Origin: Nevskia sp964451925
GTDB lineage: Bacteria; Pseudomonadota; Gammaproteobacteria; Nevskiales; Nevskiaceae
DNA length: 64,000 bases
Assembly (NCBI GenBank): GCA_964451925.1
Contig: CAYVKA010000017.1
Location: 16,277 to 80,276 of the forward strand
Direction: 5' to 3'
Under the pieces are notes generated by a model, which was not told where the DNA came from, made no database searches, and saw only the letters and a list, made by a program, of their open reading frames with translations. The position numbers and the translations under genes were made by a program. Shown here piece by piece: positions 25,601 to 33,597 of the stretch. Within the stretch, counting starts at the first letter, position 1. Every line of letters starts with the position of its first letter.

Positions 25601-27387
25601 TGGTCCCCGACTTCAAGACGGGCGACATTTACCAGCTCGGCGCCGGCGGCGGAGCAGTCACCAGCGGCAACGTGCTCGCCAATCTCGGACCATCCATCGG
25701 GACACCGGTCTATGGCAAGGACGGCAGCCTCTATGCCGCGCGCTTTGCCACCGGTGGCGGCTTTACCACCGGCGACATTGTCCAGCTCAACCCCGCCAGC
25801 GGCGCAATCGTGCGCGAACTGGCAACCGGATTGACCTGCCCCAACGGCCTGTCTGTCGATCCTTTGAGCGGCGACCTGTTCTTCGATGACCAGTGCTTTG
25901 GCGGCGGATCGGACAACCCGTCACTGTGGCGCCTATCGAATCCTTCCGGCACCAATCCCACGGTTTCCGTGTACGCCACCCTGCCCGGAAGCGGCGGTCA
26001 GCAGCAGATCGCCTTCTCGCCCGACGGCACGCTCTACGTCGTTTCGGGCGGCGGCGGCAATCCTCAATCGGTTGTGCAGGTCGGCGGCACCAACAAGCCG
26101 GCACCGGCCACCGTCAAGGTGGTGCAGGGGCTTGTGCCGGACAATGGCTCGATCGCCATTGGCAAGACCAACGCCGACGGCAGCGCGAAGACACTGCTGC
26201 TTCACGTGGGCGGCAGCAATGGGGGCACGCTGGAGACATTCGATATCTCCGCCAGCACGCCGGCTGTCGATATTGTCCTGGCCACCGGCGACATCGGCGC
26301 CGGCAGCATTGGGCCGGATGGCTGTTACTACGTCGGGACGCATCACCTCGTCTACAAGCTGGCGCCCAGCAGTGGCAATTGCGGACTTACGCCTACGAGC
26401 CCTGGGCCCGCACTGGCATTGTCCCCATCGGCTGTAGCGACAAACCCTCTGCAGGGCAGCCCGCTGACCCTGACTGCGACGTTGAGCAATGCAACGCCCC
26501 TGTCCGGCGTGCCGGTCTATTTCCAGGTCAGCGGCGCCAATCCGCAGATCAGGTTGGTGCGTACTGACACGACCGGTCATGCCGCGTTCACCTATGCCGC
26601 AGTCAATCCGGGCAACGACACGATCGTTGCGACCACCAGCGTGGCGAACCCTGCGGCCCAGCAGAAAACCATGCTGCACAGCCGGCCGTTTGCGATGCGT
26701 CCTCCAGTGGAGGGCAGCAATCCCGCGTTTGCAGGATTCGAAAGCGATGCGCCGCCGGCAGGCACCCGTTTCCCCGCGGTGCATCCGACCGTGCGCTCCA
26801 TGGAGCAGACCCGAGCGAAGCCTGTAGTCCGCGGCAGCGCTGCCGCGGCGGCTACCATCGAACTGCTTTCCAACCCGGCGCAAATCAGTTGGGCGGCGGG
26901 TCCGCATGCAACGCTCCTGACTCTCAATCCGAGTCCGACCAGCGGTACGCCCGGCCAGATGGTGACTGTGGTGGCGGCGCTGACGGACGTTTCGGCCGAT
27001 CCCATTGCGGTGTTGGCGAACCAGGTGGTGGACTTTGCCCTGGGGAGTGCGACTTGCCGCGGCTCCACCGACAGCACCGGACTGGCCCGTTGCGCGCTGA
27101 CGCCTGATCCGCTGGCCGGAGCGGCCACACTCACAGCGACCTTTGCCGGCACCAGCCAGTTTGCCGCCTCCACGGCGGTCGTTGGCTTCAACACGCTGAC
27201 GGCGCCTTCAAGCGGATCTTCCAGTTCCGGTGGCGGTTCCAGTTCCGGCGGCTCCGGCTCGGGAGGGTCCAGCTCAGGAGGGTCCGGCTCCGGTGGCGGC
27301 GGTGCCATGACCACCGAGGGCCTGGCGTTTGGCGCACTGGCCTTCTGTTTGCGTCGCCGCCGCAAGCGCGCGGCCAATAGTCGTTGA
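22648..27387 (+). CDS. Secreted sedolisin (S53) peptidase with Ig-like and propeller domains and C-terminal sorting-like tail
   Basis: This is a 1579-residue exported serine-carboxyl peptidase. An N-terminal hydrophobic segment (ALSGLALIMAFEQAAWA) serves as signal. A Pro-kumamolisin activation domain spans about 145-290. The catalytic domain spans about 385-700, with Glu439 and Asp443 (ESEVLLDID) and nucleophile Ser640 (NGGTSLAAPEWA). Then come two Big-1/invasin-like Ig domains (about 730-930), a six-bladed or SMP-30/NHL-like propeller (about 935-1250) and two more Ig-like domains (about 1255-1335 and 1420-1515). A Gly/Ser linker and a C-terminal GGGG, short hydrophobic segment and RRRRKR cluster end the protein, resembling GlyGly-CTERM/rhombosortase signals. 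Sedolisins act at acidic pH in the family; the substrate here is unknown. Confidence 0.88.
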   Translation: MRQGTSSRTWIDIRTELVRSFFGGALSGLALIMAFEQAAWAGSDLPRLQQTPLAAQESPAFGLTPSGKGAHVFEQWSGSGLARYMTGAEGTHQAVANVTPPATVPGDQASIPIGPDPGQGYVRLPGHVLPGLENAAPAPFEGVPLSPYALAAQERMTLTVVLQREDQAGFDRYYAEVYDPHAKRYRHFLTQAQLANRYGPARTSYRQVLGWLHGQGFKLIEGSKNRLTLTVSGTRAQVEQAFSTRISDYSFGGAQFFANDRDPAVPLPIAQHVAVIGGLSAAAPPQAAIIANNVCGTKNYGDPKKKQQIDVCRAKVMLAVYNYGFCGLAGFAGLAGPFTIPATAFFGVLCALFGALNLLDQLNGIKPKSALLEGSAAAGSTSSAGGTGQTIGLLEFDSFNSGDVSDFLTLIGASSTQIGNLSVKAVNGGVAAVGSGESEVLLDIDTVMALAPGAKVVAYEIPFTGQASNYTAAFNAMINDGVTVISNSWASCEDQVSQADAQSIDTVLQTAAASGISVFNGSGDSGGTCLDGAASTITVPADSPNATAVGGSSLPNGLGPALTYNGEVWWDGAGSTPVTGQGGYGVSRYFTRPGYQDGISGATMRSIPDVVTGADPALGTIICQADNGGCPDGLLNGGTSLAAPEWAAIAALLNQAQGKNLGFLNKLLYPLAATDAFNSAASMGSDFAHVGLGSPNPNVLHRRLNNQTAGTPDAGVSQVIPLAQSGTAVVHADLSVSVPADGTSQGGVRVTLFDANGNTVSGKSVTLSPSGGSATVTPSSAVTTVTDGAAIFTVTDLTPETVTFTAADATDGVSLTQTAAVTFGVPPASGASLNVFPTSVAADGSSSTTLTVVLKDALGRPTPGKQINVSQGGGHSVVNGPSPSLTDGNGQIQFNATDDINETVTYTAVDATDGNLPIPGSGTPVTFSNAGASDCTANPATAASGYALTTFASGFPGSDFFYSNINFGGCPGAVNPYFDGSGVVLVPDFKTGDIYQLGAGGGAVTSGNVLANLGPSIGTPVYGKDGSLYAARFATGGGFTTGDIVQLNPASGAIVRELATGLTCPNGLSVDPLSGDLFFDDQCFGGGSDNPSLWRLSNPSGTNPTVSVYATLPGSGGQQQIAFSPDGTLYVVSGGGGNPQSVVQVGGTNKPAPATVKVVQGLVPDNGSIAIGKTNADGSAKTLLLHVGGSNGGTLETFDISASTPAVDIVLATGDIGAGSIGPDGCYYVGTHHLVYKLAPSSGNCGLTPTSPGPALALSPSAVATNPLQGSPLTLTATLSNATPLSGVPVYFQVSGANPQIRLVRTDTTGHAAFTYAAVNPGNDTIVATTSVANPAAQQKTMLHSRPFAMRPPVEGSNPAFAGFESDAPPAGTRFPAVHPTVRSMEQTRAKPVVRGSAAAAATIELLSNPAQISWAAGPHATLLTLNPSPTSGTPGQMVTVVAALTDVSADPIAVLANQVVDFALGSATCRGSTDSTGLARCALTPDPLAGAATLTATFAGTSQFAASTAVVGFNTLTAPSSGSSSSGGGSSSGGSGSGGSSSGGSGSGGGGAMTTEGLAFGALAFCLRRRRKRAANSR

Positions 27388-27711
27388 GCCGGCTGCAGGC
27401 GACACCAGGTGCCCGCGTACCGAACGGCGCGCGGGCCGTTTGGTCGCGACGTCGTTCACTTCCAGCGGGCAATACCGGTAGACGCAGTCGTTCATAGGTT
27501 GAAGCACTGAGACTGAATACGCTGTCCTTGAGCGCCGGATTGCAGGTAATTCGATCGCATCCTCATTAAATCGACAAAAAGCCGATGCCAGTCTGCGTGC
27601 GGCGAAGCGCTCCGTGTGGGCTGGCAACGCGACACGCCTCACGTCTTCCTTTGCGCGCCTGACTATACTGCGGTGTGCAGGCTGGTCAGGGGCGGGGAAG
27701 GGCAGTTCGAG
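27388..27711. other. Gene-free region between sedolisin and CHAT genes
   Basis: GCCCGCG and CGCGGGC (27411-27436) form an inverted repeat that could end the sedolisin transcript, though without a T run. TATACT at 27664-27669 is a possible -10 for the CHAT gene, about 43 bases before its ATG. Nothing else is recognisable. Confidence 0.4.
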
Positions 27712-30700
27712 ATGCGCTCGTTACGAAGCATATGTGCCGTTGTGCTGCTCGCCAGCAGTCGCGCCGTCGCAGACAACCCGGTACCCGTGACCGTACTGCA
27801 ACCAGGGTCGACGCTGCGGCAATCCGCGGATGCGGGTCAATTCCTGAAATACCGCATCGAATTGCCCGCCGGGCAAACCCTCAGCCTGCGATTGCGCCAG
27901 CTCAACGATCGCGCGCCCTTCCTGCAATGGTCAGACGCCGCCGCGCTGCCGCCGCTGGCGGTTTCCGCAGGCCGCCAAGCCTATCGTGACCTGACACTGA
28001 TCGCCGGCACATCGCGCGTCTGGGACTTCAGCGTCGGCGCCAAGACCAAGGGGTATGCGTCCAGCTTCGAGCTCACGCTGGGGCCGACGCGCGCGGCGAC
28101 CGCCGCCGCCCAGCGGCGTGCCGTGGCTGAAGCAGCGCTGGCGCGCGCCGATGAGCTTCGTGGCGCATCGGGCAGCACCGAGAACGGCAGCAAGGGTGGC
28201 ACGTCGGCACAGCAGCGCGCCGCTGCCGCCTACGCGCGGGCAGCCGGCGCCTGGCGCGCAGCGGCCGATGCCTGCGGCCTGAGGCAGTCGCTGTCAGGTC
28301 TGGCGCGCCTGCGTTTCGCCCATGGCGATTATCGCGGCGCCGCTGCGGCGGACCGCGACGCACTGGCACTGAACTGCGCGCCGGCCGACGATCCCGGCCA
28401 CATGGCCGACGCCGCCGAGCTGCAGCGGACCCTCGGCGCGGCCCTCAACTACGCCGGTGACTACGTCGGCGCCATCGCCGCCCAGGAGCGTGCGCTGGCC
28501 CTGTACCTGCGCACCGGCGATAGCCGCTTCCAGGGCGTTGTTCAAGGCAACCTCACCGCCAACTACGCCGCCACCGGGCAGTCGGGCAAGGCCCTGGATT
28601 CCGCTCAAGCCGCCCTGCGTCTGGCCGAATCCAGCGACGACATTCCCGGCATCGAGTTCAGCCGCGAGCGGGTGGCAGCCATGCTGTTGACCCGTGGCGA
28701 GCTGAGCCCGGCTTTGGAGCTGTACCGGCAGACCTTGCAGCAGCTGGAGGACAAACCGTACCCGATGGTCGAGAACATGGCCTGGGACGACCTGGGTCTG
28801 CTCTACTCCGAGCTGGGCGACGCGGAGCAGTCGCGCGAGGCTTACGCCCGGGCGCAGGCAGCCGCGATCGCCAACGACGACCGCGCGGCGGAAGCCGAGG
28901 CGCTGCGCAACCAGGGCAAGGCGGCGCTCGCCGCCGGCGCCGTGACGCAGGCGCAACAGCTGTTCGGTCGCGTGCTGGAACTGGCGCGCCAGGGGGGCTA
29001 CGCCGGTCTGGAAGCGGAGGCCCTGCTCGGTTTGGGCCGATGCGCCACCGCCGCCGGCGACTGGCCGGAGGCGCAGACGCAGCTGGCCGCCGCCAGCGCA
29101 CGCCATGGCGGCGATCAGGCATTGCGTGTCGAGCTGAACCTAGCACTGGGCGAGCTGGACAGCCGCCGTCAGCGCTGGGCCAGCGCGCACGCACGCTTCG
29201 CCCGGGCCGCGGCCGGCGCCGCGCGCACGCATGCAGGCAACCTGGCGCCGGTGGCGCTGGCCAGCCTGGCGCGCAGCGAGCAGGCACTGGGCCGGCTGCA
29301 GCCGGCCGCCGACCATAGTGGCCGCGCGCTGCAGCTGATCGAAACGCAGCGGTTGCGCATCAACGATCCGCGCCTGCGCACCAGCTACTTCAGTTCGCGC
29401 CGTGCGTATTACGGTCTGTACATCGACATCCTGATGCAGCTGGACGTGCTGCGGCCCGGCCGCGGCTTTGCCGCCGCGGCGTTGCAGGCGAGCGAGCGCG
29501 CCCGCGCCCGCACGCTGCAGGACATGCTGCTGGAGCGGCGCCTGTCAGTGCCGGCGCCGGTCGAGGCCACACTTCTGGCGCAGGAACGCGCGGCCGAGGA
29601 CCGTCTGCATCTGCTGGCCTACCAGGGCGACCGCCAGCCCGGCGGCGGACGTGCGCCGCTGCAACAGCGTATCGACGAGGCCAGCCGTGAGCTGGACGAG
29701 CTGCGCGGTCGCATCCGCCGCGACAATCCGCGCTATGCCGAGATCAGCGACCCGCAGAATCTGGGTGCCGATGAGATGCGGCAGCTGCTTGGCGACGACA
29801 CGGTGCTGCTCGAATACTGGCTCGGTGAGGCGCACAGCTACCTGTGGACGCTGAACCGCGGCGGCCTGAGCAGCCGGGAGCTGCCGCCGCGCGCCGCGAT
29901 CGAGGCCGACGCTGTGCGCCTGCGCGAAACGCTGAGCGGCCCGGCCGGCGCTGCCGGGACGCCGATCGAGGCGCTGCCCGCGTTGGAGCTGCGGGCCGCC
30001 GAGTCGGCGCGCGAACTCGGCGCCCGCCTCGGACAACAGCTGCTGCCTGAAGCGCTGGGCGGTTATGGCAACGTCGTGGTCGTTGCAGACGGGGCGCTGC
30101 AACGCATCCCTTTCGAGCGGCTTCTGCCCGATTCCGCGCCAGACTCGCCCGCCTTCGTCTACCTGCCGTCGATCGCCACCGTGCGCTGGCTGCGCGACAC
30201 TCCGGCAGGGCCGCCGTCGGCGGTGGCGGTCATGGCCGACCCGGTGTTCAGCGCCGCTGACCCGCGCCTCGGCGCTGCGGCGGGGGAGCTGCCGCTGAAT
30301 GCCGCCGCGGGCGCCGGGCTGCCGCGCCTGCCGCACACGCGCGTCGAAGCGCAGGACATCGCCGCGCTGATGCCGCCGCAATCGTCCTGGGTGGCGCTGG
30401 ACTTCGCAGCCAACCGCCGGGACGCGATGACGGCGCAGTGGGCGGCATACCCGCTGGTGCATTTCGCCACCCATACATTGCTCGACCTGCGTCATCCCGA
30501 GCTGTCCGGTATCGTGCTCTCGCTGTTCGACGCAGCCGGCCGGCCACAGGACGGCTACTTGCGCATGAACGACATCTACAACCTGCGTTTCCCGGTGCAG
30601 CTGGTGTTTCTCAGCGCCTGCGAGGCGGCCGGCGGCAGCGACGAGGGGGAGGAGGGCGTCTATAGCCTGTCGCGGGCCTTCTTCTACGCCGGTGCGCGCC

Positions 30701-30897
30701 GCGTGCTGGCCAATCTGTGGCCGGTGGACGACCGCGCTTCGGCGCAGTTCGTCAAAAGCTACTACGAAGCCCTGCTGCACCAGAAACAGACGCCGGGTCA
30801 GGCGCTGCGCAGCGCGCAACGGAAACTGGCCGATGATCCGCGCTGGCACCTGCCTTACTATTGGGCCGGCTATGTGTTGCAGGGCGATTGGCGCTAG
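27712..30897 (+). CDS. Exported TPR-CHAT protease-like protein
   Basis: This protein has about 1061 residues. The ATG at 27712 has GGGGAAGGG upstream and begins a signal-like sequence (MRSLRSICAVVLLASSRAVA); the frame extends further upstream to a GTG at 27616 without a good ribosome site. After a beta-rich PPC-like domain (about 22-125) comes a long helical region with at least eight TPR-type repeats (about 150-590), then a C-terminal CHAT domain (about 730-1061). CHAT is a caspase-like cysteine peptidase fold; the dyad is visible as His921 (HFATHTLLD) and Cys970 (FLSACEAAGG). Immediately downstream are a sigma factor and a membrane anti-sigma candidate on the same strand. The target is unknown. 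Confidence 0.87.
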   Translation: MRSLRSICAVVLLASSRAVADNPVPVTVLQPGSTLRQSADAGQFLKYRIELPAGQTLSLRLRQLNDRAPFLQWSDAAALPPLAVSAGRQAYRDLTLIAGTSRVWDFSVGAKTKGYASSFELTLGPTRAATAAAQRRAVAEAALARADELRGASGSTENGSKGGTSAQQRAAAAYARAAGAWRAAADACGLRQSLSGLARLRFAHGDYRGAAAADRDALALNCAPADDPGHMADAAELQRTLGAALNYAGDYVGAIAAQERALALYLRTGDSRFQGVVQGNLTANYAATGQSGKALDSAQAALRLAESSDDIPGIEFSRERVAAMLLTRGELSPALELYRQTLQQLEDKPYPMVENMAWDDLGLLYSELGDAEQSREAYARAQAAAIANDDRAAEAEALRNQGKAALAAGAVTQAQQLFGRVLELARQGGYAGLEAEALLGLGRCATAAGDWPEAQTQLAAASARHGGDQALRVELNLALGELDSRRQRWASAHARFARAAAGAARTHAGNLAPVALASLARSEQALGRLQPAADHSGRALQLIETQRLRINDPRLRTSYFSSRRAYYGLYIDILMQLDVLRPGRGFAAAALQASERARARTLQDMLLERRLSVPAPVEATLLAQERAAEDRLHLLAYQGDRQPGGGRAPLQQRIDEASRELDELRGRIRRDNPRYAEISDPQNLGADEMRQLLGDDTVLLEYWLGEAHSYLWTLNRGGLSSRELPPRAAIEADAVRLRETLSGPAGAAGTPIEALPALELRAAESARELGARLGQQLLPEALGGYGNVVVVADGALQRIPFERLLPDSAPDSPAFVYLPSIATVRWLRDTPAGPPSAVAVMADPVFSAADPRLGAAAGELPLNAAAGAGLPRLPHTRVEAQDIAALMPPQSSWVALDFAANRRDAMTAQWAAYPLVHFATHTLLDLRHPELSGIVLSLFDAAGRPQDGYLRMNDIYNLRFPVQLVFLSACEAAGGSDEGEEGVYSLSRAFFYAGARRVLANLWPVDDRASAQFVKSYYEALLHQKQTPGQALRSAQRKLADDPRWHLPYYWAGYVLQGDWR

Positions 30898-30938
30898 CGC
30901 GGCCCCTGTCATCTGCTACTACTACCGGGAGGGAGGGC

Positions 30939-31568
30939 ATGTCCGCCGGCATGGACGATTCGGCTGAGGAAACAGCGTCGCTGGCCGCGCCGTTGCCCGC
31001 TCCACAAGCTGCGTTCGCTGCGCTGCTGCAGCGCCTCGGCGCCGAAGGCCCGCCGCCGGCGGTGATGTACGAGCAGCTGCGCCGCCGGCTCATCGTCTAT
31101 TTCCGCCTGCAGCTACCCGCCGAGGCCGAGGCCCTGGCCGATGAGACCCTGGACCGCGTCGCACGCAAGCTCGAACAGGGCACCGGCGTGCAGCAGCTGC
31201 AGCGCTACGTCTACGGCGTTGCGCGTCTGGTCTGCCTGGAAGCGCGCGCCCGCGAGCAGAAGATGCACCAGGCCGTGCTTGACCCCACGCTGGCGCTGCA
31301 CTCGGGCCTGGGCGCGGCGGACGAGGCGGCGGACGAGGCGGCGCTGCTGGCCGCCCTCAACACCTGCCTGGGGCAGCTCGGTGTGCGCAGCAGCGAACTG
31401 ATCCTGCGCTACTACGCCGGCCAGGGCGCGGCCGGCCAGCGCGCTCGCCAGGGCTTGGCGCAGGAATGGAATATCTCCATCAACGCCCTGCGCAACAAGG
31501 CCCTGCGCATCCGCCAGGCCCTGGAACAATGCGTGCGCCGCCGCCTGCAGGGGCTGGGCGATGCGTGA
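30939..31568 (+). CDS. ECF-like sigma-70 family RNA polymerase sigma factor
   Basis: This 209-residue protein has region 2-like sequence YEQLRRRLIVYFRLQLPAEAEALADETLDRVARKL (quoted in parts: YEQLRRRLIVYF, then ADETLDRVARKL) at about 50-85. A region 4 helix-turn-helix lies near the end (LAQEWNISINALRNKALRIR). The start ATG has a strong GGGAGGGAGGG ribosome site and lies 41 bases after the CHAT gene. The family with DETLDRVARKL recurs beside TPR/CHAT genes in other phyla. It probably controls this locus, with the following membrane protein as antagonist; promoter targets are not identifiable here. Confidence 0.78.
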   Translation: MSAGMDDSAEETASLAAPLPAPQAAFAALLQRLGAEGPPPAVMYEQLRRRLIVYFRLQLPAEAEALADETLDRVARKLEQGTGVQQLQRYVYGVARLVCLEARAREQKMHQAVLDPTLALHSGLGAADEAADEAALLAALNTCLGQLGVRSSELILRYYAGQGAAGQRARQGLAQEWNISINALRNKALRIRQALEQCVRRRLQGLGDA

Positions 31569-31638
31569 TGAAATGCCCCAAAAGCACACATAGGGAATGG
31601 AGCCCCATGATGTCGATCCACTCTCTGCTGGTGCAGCG

Positions 31639-32412
31639 ATGAGCCAGCCGGTTACCGACCAGGCGCTGCGCGCGCTGCTGCTGCATCGCCTGCCCGAAGC
31701 CGAGGCCGAGGATCTCGGCCGGCGCCTGATTGAGGAGGACGGCCTCGCCGGGCGCGTGGAGGCGCTCGAATACGAGCTGCTTGATGCCTGCGCCCGCGGC
31801 ACGCTGCCGGCGCAAGATCGCGAGGCAGTGATGCGCCATCTGCAGCGCACCCCTGACGAGCGGCTGCGCTTGCGCATTGCACGCGGCCTGGCGCGGCTGC
31901 AGGCGCAGCGCTCGCCAGGGCGCGCCGCCGGCCCGCTGCCGCGTCGCGGCGCGTGGCGGCCGCTGGCCGCGGCGGGGCTGAGTGGCGCTGTCGCGACGCT
32001 GCTGCTCGCTGTGCTGTACTGGGACCATGCGCCGTCTACCGGCGGTGTCACGCCACCGGCCGCGGCGCCGCAGGCCGGACCGGAATACACAGTGAGCCTG
32101 CTCGCCGAGGTGACACGCGGCGTCCCGCCGCGCACGGTGAACATTCCCGCCGGCACCGCGCAGTTGCGCTTGCAAGTGGAAATCGCCGATCCGGTGGAGG
32201 GGGAGCACTACAGGGTGTTGGTGACGGGGCTGGACGGCGCGGTACTGCTGACGGCACCGCATCTGTCGTTATTGCACGCCGGCCGCCACGCTTACGTCGA
32301 AACCCGGCTTGCGCCGCAGCAACTGGGCCGCGGCGCGCGGCGTATCGTGGTGAGTGGGGAAAGCGCCGGCGCGATGGAATCCACCTGGAGCGTGGAGCTT
32401 GGCGGCGGCTAG
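31639..32412 (+). CDS. Single-pass membrane anti-sigma-like protein
   Basis: This protein has about 257 residues from the ATG at 31639; an ATG at 31597 is in frame but has its AGGGA directly against the start. The N-terminal acidic helical region (RLPEAEAEDLGRRLIEEDG, then ALEYELLDACARGTL) is typical of cytosolic anti-sigma domains encoded after this kind of sigma gene. It lacks a visible HxxxCxxC zinc motif. One membrane helix lies at about 107-127 (AAAGLSGAVATLLLAVLYW). A periplasmic beta-rich domain of about 110 residues follows. The role as sigma-factor antagonist is inferred from order and architecture. Confidence 0.62.
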   Translation: MSQPVTDQALRALLLHRLPEAEAEDLGRRLIEEDGLAGRVEALEYELLDACARGTLPAQDREAVMRHLQRTPDERLRLRIARGLARLQAQRSPGRAAGPLPRRGAWRPLAAAGLSGAVATLLLAVLYWDHAPSTGGVTPPAAAPQAGPEYTVSLLAEVTRGVPPRTVNIPAGTAQLRLQVEIADPVEGEHYRVLVTGLDGAVLLTAPHLSLLHAGRHAYVETRLAPQQLGRGARRIVVSGESAGAMESTWSVELGGG

Positions 32413-33043
32413 ATCTGTTCAACCGCTTGATGCCATCCGCTTCCCATATTGCGATCGATACGCTGAAGCAAAGTCACGCCACCGGCACCAGGGGGCGACA
32501 ATTCACCGATCGCGGTAGTTTCATGCGGACCGCTGCGCTCCGGCAGGGCAGCTTGGGTATAATGAAGCAACAGCGGTGCGACGCGTGCGATGCGTAAAGT
32601 GACGTGACCGTTTTGACCGGAAAAGCAAATAGTTAAGCAGGGCTCCCCGAGACGGAGATCGGCCTTGAAATCGGATGGGGGATGAAAGTCCCTGCAAGGG
32701 TTCCAAGCCTTTCCTCTGCGCCATATCCAGCACACAGCTGATGGTGTGGCGGGCATTTCCGCACCGCTTGTCAGGTGCCACCTCGCGGCCGGCACCGTCA
32801 GAGTATGCTGGCCAGCGCTTGAGCATGGCCATGCCGCGGTCGCCGACGAGCGAATCCGCATCGGTTTTGGCCAGAGGAAGCGGTGGCTGGGGAACCAGCC
32901 TGCAGTCGGACGGTCTTGAAGCATTGCGCCAGATGCCTATCATCTTCATTCGCTGCGATGGATATCCTCACAACCCGCCGGCAGGGCCTTTGAATCCGTG
33001 CAGCGGTAGCTGAACGTTCCGTGATCTTCACTTTCCCTCATTC
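32413..33043. other. 631-base region without protein genes, containing a decayed tRNA-Ser
   Basis: The stretch between the anti-sigma-like gene and dksA holds a degenerate tRNA-Ser copy (32637-32723) and no supported protein gene. Short frames antisense to the tRNA relic give the familiar tRNA-Ser antisense artefact peptide. I could not recognise a dksA promoter in the remainder. Confidence 0.55.
32637..32723 (+). pseudogene. Degenerate tRNA-Ser copy (pseudo-tRNA)
   Basis: These 87 bases resemble the tRNA-Ser at 22117. A run of 26 identical bases (32667-32692 against 22153-22178) covers the anticodon 3' side and variable arm. The following T arm and acceptor end, including GCCA, match at about two thirds of positions. 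The 5' part (GCAGGGCTCCCCGAGACGG) keeps D-arm similarity but has deletions. The anticodon stem no longer pairs, so it is unlikely to be functional. Confidence 0.8.
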
Positions 33044-33529
33044 ATGAAAAAAGCCACCTTGCCCAATTCCTCCAGAAAGCCCGCGCCGGCGGCGCCGCAA
33101 CGGGTGCTGACCGAAGCGGAAATCCGCAGCATGCCGGCTTCCGACTACATGAATGAGGCGCAACTCGATTTCTTCCGCCGCCGTCTGATCGAAATGCGCG
33201 AGGAAGTGCTCAGCCGCGAGCAGAACTCCAAGGAACGCCTGCACCAGAACGAGTCCCATGCCGACCCGGCGGATCGCGCCACGGCCGAGGAGGAGCACTT
33301 CCTCGACCTGCGCCTGCGCGAGCGCGAGGCGCTGCTGCTGCGCAAGATCAACGACTCGCTGCGCCTGATCCATTCCAAGGATTACGGCTATTGCGCCAAG
33401 ACCGGTGAACCGATCGGCATTCCGCGCCTGCTGGTGCGCCCCACGGCCACCGTGTGCATCGACGTCAAGGACCGCGACGAGCGCCTGGCGACGCATTCCG
33501 CTTCGCAGAACGCCAGCCGGCGCGGTTAG
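33044..33529 (+). CDS. dksA: DksA-family transcription factor with incomplete zinc motif
   Basis: DksA proteins enter the RNA polymerase secondary channel and potentiate ppGpp. This one has 161 residues, with the coiled-coil (about 35-105, including NESHADPADRATAEEE with the tip Asp-x-x-Asp) and the C-terminal finger region. The four-cysteine zinc finger is incomplete: Cys117 (CAKTG) and Cys138 (CIDV) remain, while the partner positions are Thr120 and Val141. It may act as a zinc-independent variant, like DksA2 in Pseudomonas. The N-terminal 25 residues are basic and Pro/Ala-rich. It is transcribed alone and convergent with the Lrp-type gene. Confidence 0.9.
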   Translation: MKKATLPNSSRKPAPAAPQRVLTEAEIRSMPASDYMNEAQLDFFRRRLIEMREEVLSREQNSKERLHQNESHADPADRATAEEEHFLDLRLREREALLLRKINDSLRLIHSKDYGYCAKTGEPIGIPRLLVRPTATVCIDVKDRDERLATHSASQNASRRG

Positions 33530-33549
33530 GGCCTTTTAACAGGCCCTAA
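33526..33549. terminator. Bidirectional hairpin between dksA and the Lrp-type gene
   Basis: TTAGGGCCT pairs perfectly with AGGCCCTAA across a six-base loop. It overlaps the dksA stop codon and lies between two convergent genes. It has no long T run on either strand, so termination strength is uncertain. Confidence 0.5.
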
Positions 33550-33597
33550 ACCGGGGTTCCCTGACAGTCCCGGGCCGGCGCGCGCCGGCCGGCCGGT

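Noticed and set aside
27220..27310. Repeated Gly/Ser codons as a DNA repeat array
   Set aside because: These simple repeats encode the flexible linker before the C-terminal tail of the sedolisin; there is no spacer-repeat pattern of a CRISPR or other array.
27616..27711. Upstream extension of the CHAT gene from a GTG
   Set aside because: It would place 32 residues ahead of a good signal peptide; the ATG at 27712 has a clear ribosome site and is preferred.
32521..32949. Minus-strand frame encoding KGLEPLQGLSSPIRF
   Set aside because: Same tRNA-Ser antisense artefact, arising from the decayed tRNA copy. It is useful only as a sign of the pseudo-tRNA.
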